Source: an uncultured Pelagibacteraceae bacterium (GTDB lineage Bacteria > Pseudomonadota > Alphaproteobacteria > Pelagibacterales > Pelagibacteraceae). Taken from it: a DNA stretch of 64,000 bases. The stretch lies in assembly GCA_902524955.1 (NCBI GenBank), contig CABZEY010000001.1:1-64000 (forward strand). Reading direction: 5' to 3'. Shown here in pieces: positions 58,086 through 64,000 of this stretch. The notes under the pieces were generated by a model. That model made no database searches and had not been told where the DNA came from. It saw only the letters and a list, made by a program, of their open reading frames with translations. The stretch's first letter is position 1. Every line of letters starts with the position of its first letter. A program made the position numbers and the translations under genes.

Positions 58086-58823
58086 CTAGTATTCGATAGA
58101 CTCCAAATATAAACCGCATGCAGGAGCAGGTGGAGCGCATTTATTTCTATCTTTTGACCTAAAAGCTTCATCAAGATGTTCTAGGGTCCATTTATTTTCT
58201 CCAACCGCCTTTATAGCACCAACCATAGACCTTACTTGATGTTGTAAAAAAGATCTTGATTTTACCGTATAAATAATCTCGTCATTTAATTTTTTTAAAT
58301 CTGATAATTTAATCTCACGATGAGGTGAAGTAGCAGTACAAGAAGAAGCTCTAAATGTTGTAAAATCATGTGTACCAAGAAATAATTTAGACGCTTTATA
58401 CATTTTTTCAAAGTTTAAAATTTTTGATATGTGCCAAATCTGATTTTCTAAAATTGCTGGAGAAGCTATACGATTTAAAATTTTATATTTGTAAGTTCTC
58501 ATTTTCGCATCTCTGCGTGAGTCAAAATTTTCGTTCACCGAAACTATAGATAATATACTTATATTTTTTTTTTTTAAGAAATGATTAATACCAACAAGAA
58601 CTTTTTTACAGTCCAGTTTTTCATCATAGTCAAAATGAAATACTTGACCTAGTGCATGTACTCCTGAATCTGTTCTTCCAGCACCAAATATTTTTATATT
58701 TTTCATCTGAATACCTAAGAATGATTTTTCTATAAACTGTTGGATTGTGTTTCCGCTGGGTTGTGACTGCCAACCCTCAAAACAAGTACCATTATACTCA
58801 ACAACAGCTTTATAACGAGGCAT
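58086..58823 (-). CDS. truA: tRNA pseudouridine(38-40) synthase
   Basis: VEYNGTCFEGWQSQPSGNTIQQFIE, GAGRTDSGVHALGQVFHFDY. Confidence 0.95.
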   Translation of the reverse strand: MPRYKAVVEYNGTCFEGWQSQPSGNTIQQFIEKSFLGIQMKNIKIFGAGRTDSGVHALGQVFHFDYDEKLDCKKVLVGINHFLKKKNISILSIVSVNENFDSRRDAKMRTYKYKILNRIASPAILENQIWHISKILNFEKMYKASKLFLGTHDFTTFRASSCTATSPHREIKLSDLKKLNDEIIYTVKSRSFLQHQVRSMVGAIKAVGENKWTLEHLDEAFRSKDRNKCAPPAPACGLYLESIEY

Positions 58824-59716
58824 TAATCAAATTTATAACCTTTTATAAATTCTTTTATTTTTTGTCTATTTTTTCCAGGCTTTTGAATTTCTAAGATTTC
58901 AATATATTTATCTTTACAGGCAATAAATAAGCTTTCGTTTTCGATAACAACGTGGCCGGGTTTTTTAGATTTTTTATCAGATAGTTTGCACTCAAAGATT
59001 TTTAATTTATCACTATTATTATAAAAATAACAACCTGGAGAAGGTGTTAAAGCGTGTATTTTTGCAACCACAGTCTCAGCATCAATATTCCATTTGATTT
59101 CTTCGTCTTCTTTAGTAATTTTTTTAGCATATGATTTTAAATTGTGATCTTGTTCCTTAAATTCACAATCAGGATCATTATTTATTTTTTGAATTGCCTC
59201 TATAATTAAATTTGATCCAATTTCTGAAAGTTTTTTTTCTACATCACCATGTTTTGAATAAATATTGATTGGCAAACTTTTAGTTAACAAAACTGGGCCA
59301 CTATCAAGCTCTTTTTCAATTTTCATTATTGAAATACCTGTGAACTTATCTTTGTTCATTAATGATCTTTGAATGGGTGCTGCCCCTCTCCATTTTGGCA
59401 ATAATGAAGCATGTATATTAATAAATTGACACTCTTTTAAGAAAGTATCTGGAATGATCTGTCCATACGCTGTTACAACAGCCAAATTAAACTTCTTTGA
59501 TTTAAAAAATTCTAAATCATAACTTAAATCTTTTGGTGTCCTAACATCTAAGTTGAGTTCATTTGATATTTCGTGAACTGGACTAATTAGTTCTTTCATT
59601 CCTCTTTTTGATTTTTTTGGCGGCTGAGTATACACTGTATCAATTCTAAAATTTTCATTAATTATTTTCAATGCAGGAACAGCAAATTTTGGCGTTCCCA
59701 TAAATGTAATTTTCAT
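58823..59716 (-). CDS. fmt: Methionyl-tRNA formyltransferase
   Basis: ITFMGTPKFAVPAL, NIHASLLPKWRGAAPIQRSL, TPSPGCYF. Confidence 0.95.
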   Translation of the reverse strand: MKITFMGTPKFAVPALKIINENFRIDTVYTQPPKKSKRGMKELISPVHEISNELNLDVRTPKDLSYDLEFFKSKKFNLAVVTAYGQIIPDTFLKECQFINIHASLLPKWRGAAPIQRSLMNKDKFTGISIMKIEKELDSGPVLLTKSLPINIYSKHGDVEKKLSEIGSNLIIEAIQKINNDPDCEFKEQDHNLKSYAKKITKEDEEIKWNIDAETVVAKIHALTPSPGCYFYNNSDKLKIFECKLSDKKSKKPGHVVIENESLFIACKDKYIEILEIQKPGKNRQKIKEFIKGYKFD

Positions 59717-59727
59717 AAATTATTTAA

Positions 59728-60258
59728 TTATAAAATTTGTTTTTCTTTTTTTGTTTTAATTAATTTTTTTAAAATCATGTCTTTCTTTAATTTTGATAAA
59801 TAATCTATGAATAATATACCATCACAATGGTCAACTTCGTGTTGAATACAAGTTGATAATAAATCATCAGCATTTATTATTTGAGTTTTACCATTGTAAT
59901 CAAGATATTGAACTTTACATTTGGATGGTCTAGCAACTTCAGCAAAGTGTCCAGGAATAGACAGGCATCCTTCTTCCCTTGAAATTAAATCCTCTGACTT
60001 CCAAAGTATTTTTGGATTTATAATATACAATGGTTTTTTTGGCTCATCTTCTTTTGCAAGATCAATTACAATTACTCTTTTTAAAATTCCGACCTGTGGT
60101 GCAGCTAATCCAATTCCTGGTGCCCGGTACATTGTTTCAAGCATATTATCCATTAAGCGTTGAAGACTCTCATCAACGTTTTTTACATCATTAGATTTTT
60201 TTCTCAAAATAGGATCAGGCTCTTTAACAATCTCTAAAATCGACATTTCATTTTTCAC
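59728..60258 (-). CDS. def: Peptide deformylase
   Basis: GIGLAAPQVG, EEGCLSIPG, QHEVDHCDGILFIDYLS. Confidence 0.96.
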   Translation of the reverse strand: MKNEMSILEIVKEPDPILRKKSNDVKNVDESLQRLMDNMLETMYRAPGIGLAAPQVGILKRVIVIDLAKEDEPKKPLYIINPKILWKSEDLISREEGCLSIPGHFAEVARPSKCKVQYLDYNGKTQIINADDLLSTCIQHEVDHCDGILFIDYLSKLKKDMILKKLIKTKKEKQIL

Positions 60259-60865
60259 TTATAGAGTTTCTATATTTAAAAGCAGAAAATAAAGTGCCAT
60301 CATCTAAATATTCAATTTCACTACCAACCGGCAATCCGTGGGCTAATTTAGTTATTTTTACATTATGACCTTTTAAACTGTCGTTAATGTAATGTGCTGT
60401 AGTTTGTCCCTCAATGGTTGCAGATGTTGCAATAATCACTTCTTTGACATTGTTTTTTTTAACTCTCTCTATTAAAGAATTTATTAAGAGCGTCTCTGGA
60501 TCAGAACCATTAAGTGCAGATAATGTACCACCTAGAATATGATAATGTCCTTTATATATGTTTGTGGCCTCCATTGCCCACATGTCTGCAATATTTTCAA
60601 CAATACATAATTGTTCATAAGAATTACTAATATAATGACACTTTTTGATAGTACAATTTGCACTTGATGATTTAATTGCTCCACATATTTCACATCTCAA
60701 AATTTCAGAGTGCGCTTTTGAAAGTGTCTCAGCTAAAGGCTTGATTAAGTTATCTTTATTTTTTAACAAGTATAATGCTATTCTTCTTGCAGATTTTGGT
60801 CCCAGACCAGGTAATCTGGAAATTAAACTAATTAAATTTTCAAGTATGGGTTCAATTAATTTCAT
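60248..60865 (-). CDS. recR: Recombination protein RecR
   Basis: LPGLGPKSARRIALYLL, zinc-finger-type Cys cluster, Toprim HILGGTLSAL; C-terminal LAHGLPVGSEIEYLDDGTL. Confidence 0.95.
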   Translation of the reverse strand: MKLIEPILENLISLISRLPGLGPKSARRIALYLLKNKDNLIKPLAETLSKAHSEILRCEICGAIKSSSANCTIKKCHYISNSYEQLCIVENIADMWAMEATNIYKGHYHILGGTLSALNGSDPETLLINSLIERVKKNNVKEVIIATSATIEGQTTAHYINDSLKGHNVKITKLAHGLPVGSEIEYLDDGTLFSAFKYRNSISEK

Positions 60866-60868
60866 TTA

Positions 60869-61186
60869 TTACATTGGAAATTTAAATCCAGGAGGCATTT
60901 GTATGCCGCCAGTTATTTTGGACATTTCTTCTTGTGTTTTAGCCTCAGCTGCTTTTTTTGCGCTATTAGCTGCTGCTACTAATAAATCTTCAATCACAGC
61001 TTTCTGCTCTTTTAAGATTTCGTCACTAATATCAATTTTTACAACTTCAAAGTTTCCATTCATTTGTATTTTTACAGCTCCGCCACCAGAAACTCCCTCT
61101 GCAATCACATTTTTTAGACCATCTTTTGCTTCCATCATTTTCTGCTGCATTTCTTGTGCCTGTTTAAGCATTTTACTAAAATCCAT
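60869..61186 (-). CDS. ybaB: YbaB/EbfC nucleoid-associated protein
   Basis: 105 aa, MLKQAQEMQQKMMEAKD...LEDLLVAAANSAKKAAE; between dnaX and recR. Confidence 0.93.
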   Translation of the reverse strand: MDFSKMLKQAQEMQQKMMEAKDGLKNVIAEGVSGGGAVKIQMNGNFEVVKIDISDEILKEQKAVIEDLLVAAANSAKKAAEAKTQEEMSKITGGIQMPPGFKFPM

Positions 61187-62848
61187 TTATAAATCCTCCT
61201 CTTTTGATTTATTTACCTTTTCTACATTACTGAGTTCAGCATCAGGAAAAAACTCCTTGATCCTTTGATAAACTTCAGTCTTCTTTGCATGCTCAAACAA
61301 TTTTTTTTTTACTTCATCTTTTTTTTCATAAATTGTTTGATCGCCAATATCTTTCGATAAAGTAATAATCCATCTATGACCAGTCCATTCAAGTAATTTT
61401 GATGTAAGTTTTTTTATAAAATCTTTTGATAATCTCTCATTAAATGCAATATCGATTTTACCATTTGAAAACTTTACTAATCTTACATTTCTCTCTAGAT
61501 CGAATTTTAATTCTATTTCCTTTTCCCTTTCAGCAATATTGATTAAATCATCTAGACTATTAATTTTAGATGTAATTTTGCTATCATTTAAATTTGGTTT
61601 AGGTTTTTCAAGTTCTTGTGAAATATTTTTTATTTGAGTTTTTTTTGGCTCTGTAATTAAATTATCACTATTTCCTAAATTTAAATCATCTGTTTTGAGC
61701 TCTTTCATACTATTTATAACTTCTTGAGGATCTGGCATGTTTTTCAAATGGCATAATCTTGTTAATAACATTTGAAAAGCTACAGATAAATTTGGATATA
61801 AATTTAGATCTTCTAGGCCCTTTATTAAAAAATGCCATAACATTGTTAAATACGTCAAATCTAAATCTTTGACAATTTCTTCTAAACGTTTCGACTCTGT
61901 TTCTGAAACATTTAAATCTTTCGATATTTTCCCTAATGTTTTTGTCCTTGTCATTAAATAACACACCTCCAGTAAACTATGTAAGACAAGTTTTGGGTCG
62001 GCTCCAATATCGAAAATTTTCTCTGAACTTTCAATTGCTTTAAGACTATTACCACTCACTATAAAATGCATTAAATCTATAATCTTAGACTCATCAGCTA
62101 AACCCAATATCTTTCTAACCTTTTCTTCTGTAACTTTTTCCCCAAGCAAATTGTGAGTAACAATTACCTGATCTAAAATAGATAGTGCATCTCTAACAGA
62201 TCCTTCAGAAGATTTGGATATTAATCTTAGAGAATTATTATCTATGTCTGCTTCCTCTTTTTTTGATATTTGAGTTAAAAAGCTAGTCATTTCATCAACT
62301 TTAATTCTTCTTAAATCAAATCTTTGACATCTTGATAGTATTGTAACTGGAATTTTTTTAACTTCGGTAGTCGCTAATATAAACTTTAAATGTTGCGGTG
62401 GTTCCTCTAAAGTTTTTAATAAAGCATTAAATGCCTGTTTGGATAGCATGTGAACTTCATCGATAATAAAAACTTTAAATTTAGCTATTGATGGGTGATA
62501 TTTTGCAGCTTCTAAAATTTCTCTAATATCATCAATTCCAGTTTTAGACGCAGCATCCATCTCTAAAATATCAATATGATTTGAATTTGTAATAGATTTA
62601 CAATGACAAAATTCTTTTTCAGAACATTTTTGTTCAGAGGTAAACTCAACATTACAATTAATAGCTTTGGCTATAATCCTTGCAGTTGTTGTTTTACCTG
62701 TGCCTCTAATGCCGGTTAATAAATATGCATTCGGAGTTCTCTGAAGCTTTATCGCATTTTGGATAGACAAAACCATAGAATTTTGCCCAATTAGTTCGTT
62801 AAACTTTTGAGGTCGATACTTTAGTGCTAATGGTTTTCTATTATTCAT
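61187..62848 (-). CDS. dnaX: DNA polymerase III subunit gamma/tau
   Basis: LALKYRPQKFNELIGQ, GIRGTGKTTTARIIAKAINC, IIDEVHMLSKQAFNALLKTLEEPP; true start ATG 62848, upstream extension is SRP RNA. Confidence 0.95.
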   Translation of the reverse strand: MNNRKPLALKYRPQKFNELIGQNSMVLSIQNAIKLQRTPNAYLLTGIRGTGKTTTARIIAKAINCNVEFTSEQKCSEKEFCHCKSITNSNHIDILEMDAASKTGIDDIREILEAAKYHPSIAKFKVFIIDEVHMLSKQAFNALLKTLEEPPQHLKFILATTEVKKIPVTILSRCQRFDLRRIKVDEMTSFLTQISKKEEADIDNNSLRLISKSSEGSVRDALSILDQVIVTHNLLGEKVTEEKVRKILGLADESKIIDLMHFIVSGNSLKAIESSEKIFDIGADPKLVLHSLLEVCYLMTRTKTLGKISKDLNVSETESKRLEEIVKDLDLTYLTMLWHFLIKGLEDLNLYPNLSVAFQMLLTRLCHLKNMPDPQEVINSMKELKTDDLNLGNSDNLITEPKKTQIKNISQELEKPKPNLNDSKITSKINSLDDLINIAEREKEIELKFDLERNVRLVKFSNGKIDIAFNERLSKDFIKKLTSKLLEWTGHRWIITLSKDIGDQTIYEKKDEVKKKLFEHAKKTEVYQRIKEFFPDAELSNVEKVNKSKEEDL

Positions 62849-62856
62849 AATTTTAA

Positions 62857-62953
62857 GCGGGGAACTGAATAATAACCTGAAAAATTTACGGTACGGCTGC
62901 TTTCTTTCGAACCTGACCGGATTAACGTAACATCCACCTATTATCAATTCCCC
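62857..62953 (-). ncRNA. ffs: Bacterial small SRP RNA (4.5S)
   Basis: Minus strand CCGGTCAGGTTCGAAAGAAAGCAGCCGTACCGT is the conserved SRP domain; GGGGAA.../...TTCCCC closing stem; upstream of dnaX. Confidence 0.92.
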
Positions 62954-63002
62954 ATACTAATATAACAAGTTAGTCTAAAATCTACATAGTAGAATCTGTG
63001 GA

Positions 63003-63848
63003 CTAGTCTTTATTTCTATAATTTGATGCTTGATAAACTCCCAGAATATCTAGGCTTTCAGTATTTTTTTTTAAAACCTCTAGGGCTGCATTTATCTTAG
63101 GATGATTAAAATGACCCTCAATATCCAGATAAAATAGTGCCTGATCAAAAGTATTGTTGACAGTAAAGCTTTCTAATTTTGTTAAATTAACATTATGTTT
63201 AGCAAATCCACCTAGGGAATTATAAAGCGCCGCGGGTATACTTTTTAGTTTGAATATACATGTTGTTATATATTTTTTTTCCTTATCAATAGTTGTAAAA
63301 TCTTTGTTATCAGATGACATAATTAAAAATCTTGTTGTATTACCAGAAATATCCTCAAAATTTTTTTCTATTACTTCTAAACCATAAATTTTTGCAGCTA
63401 GTTCTGAAGCTATAACTGCGCTTTGCATATTTTTTTCTTCGCTTAGTTTTTTAGCTGCACCAGCTGTATCAGTTTCAATTATCGGCATAAATTTATATTT
63501 ATTAATTTTATCATGACATTGTCCAATTGCGTGTGAATGACTTTTGATATATTTAATGTTTTCTAATTTATTTCCTTTTAAGATGATTAAGCAATGATTG
63601 ACTTTATGAAAAGACTCTCCAATAATTTTAAGTTTATATTTTGGCAATAAATAGTGCACATCTGCAACTCTTCCTGCTATAGAGTTTTCTATAGGTATAA
63701 CAGCTTTTACCTCTTTATTTTTTTTGGTTAAGCTTAATGCTTGATCAAAAGTTTTACACGGTATAACTTCTGCATTATCATAGATTTCTTTTGCAGCAAG
63801 ATGTGAGTAAGAACCAAGTTCACCTTGAATAGCTATTTTATGCGTCAT
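63003..63848 (-). CDS. pheA: Prephenate dehydratase
   Basis: IAIQGELGSYSHLAAKEIY, VIPIENSIAGRV, NTTRFLIMS, ACT-domain LTKLESF...FYLDIEGH. Confidence 0.95.
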   Translation of the reverse strand: MTHKIAIQGELGSYSHLAAKEIYDNAEVIPCKTFDQALSLTKKNKEVKAVIPIENSIAGRVADVHYLLPKYKLKIIGESFHKVNHCLIILKGNKLENIKYIKSHSHAIGQCHDKINKYKFMPIIETDTAGAAKKLSEEKNMQSAVIASELAAKIYGLEVIEKNFEDISGNTTRFLIMSSDNKDFTTIDKEKKYITTCIFKLKSIPAALYNSLGGFAKHNVNLTKLESFTVNNTFDQALFYLDIEGHFNHPKINAALEVLKKNTESLDILGVYQASNYRNKD

Positions 63849-64000
63849 AAAATTTTCCTAATTCTTTCCAAATCTTCTTTTGTATCAATACTTAACGGGT
63901 TATCATCTGTATATCCAACAAATATATCAATATTATGATCAATAAATCTCATTTGTTCAAGACTTCTATTTGTTTCATTACAAGTTTTTTCTAATTTTAC
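63845..64000 (-). CDS. kdsB: 3-deoxy-manno-octulosonate cytidylyltransferase, C-terminal part (truncated by window edge)
   Basis: Minus-strand translation ...NRSLEQMRFIDHNIDIFVGYTDDNPLSIDTKEDLERIRKIL; ATGA overlap with pheA start. Confidence 0.85.
   Translation of the reverse strand, partial: VKLEKTCNETNRSLEQMRFIDHNIDIFVGYTDDNPLSIDTKEDLERIRKIL

Noticed and set aside
60645-61268. 207-aa plus-strand ORF opposite recR/ybaB/dnaX
   Set aside because: Overlaps three well-supported minus-strand genes; Ser/Ile/Phe-rich composition typical of a reverse-complement shadow ORF.
61710-61964. Alternative-frame same-strand ORF (84 aa) inside dnaX
   Set aside because: Basic, low-complexity shadow translation of dnaX with no initiation signal seen.

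Overview
AT-rich (roughly 30% GC by eye), densely coding bacterial chromosome segment. Gene content and order (pyrF-trpFBA-accD-folC; rpmH-rnpA-yidD-yidC-argB-dapD-dapE; kdsB-pheA-ffs-dnaX-ybaB-recR-def-fmt-truA) suggest a streamlined marine alphaproteobacterium of SAR11/Pelagibacterales type; this placement is inference. I saw no CRISPR array, transposon, prophage or rRNA/tRNA gene. Most of the window is housekeeping, transport and redox genes. The least ordinary signals are: (1) a TrpB in the normal trp locus that has lost most canonical active-site motifs, next to an atypical TrpA; (2) a ~250 nt intergenic region on the minus strand (27.68-27.93 kb) with several hairpins, an H-type pseudoknot and a terminator, consistent with an uncharacterised structured RNA; (3) an evenly spaced array of inverted repeats at 35.24-35.31 kb and a perfect 20-bp tandem repeat at 35.99-36.03 kb; (4) a 22-bp perfect palindrome beside an MntR-like regulator; (5) a terminator that doubles as lipoprotein signal-peptide coding sequence; (6) an A8 run in dnaX placed to produce a gamma-like product by slippage; (7) a photolyase-like protein with apparently inverted domain order; (8) a single-domain voltage-gated cation channel with an altered selectivity filter. 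All family calls come from motif recognition of the translations; no database search was run.
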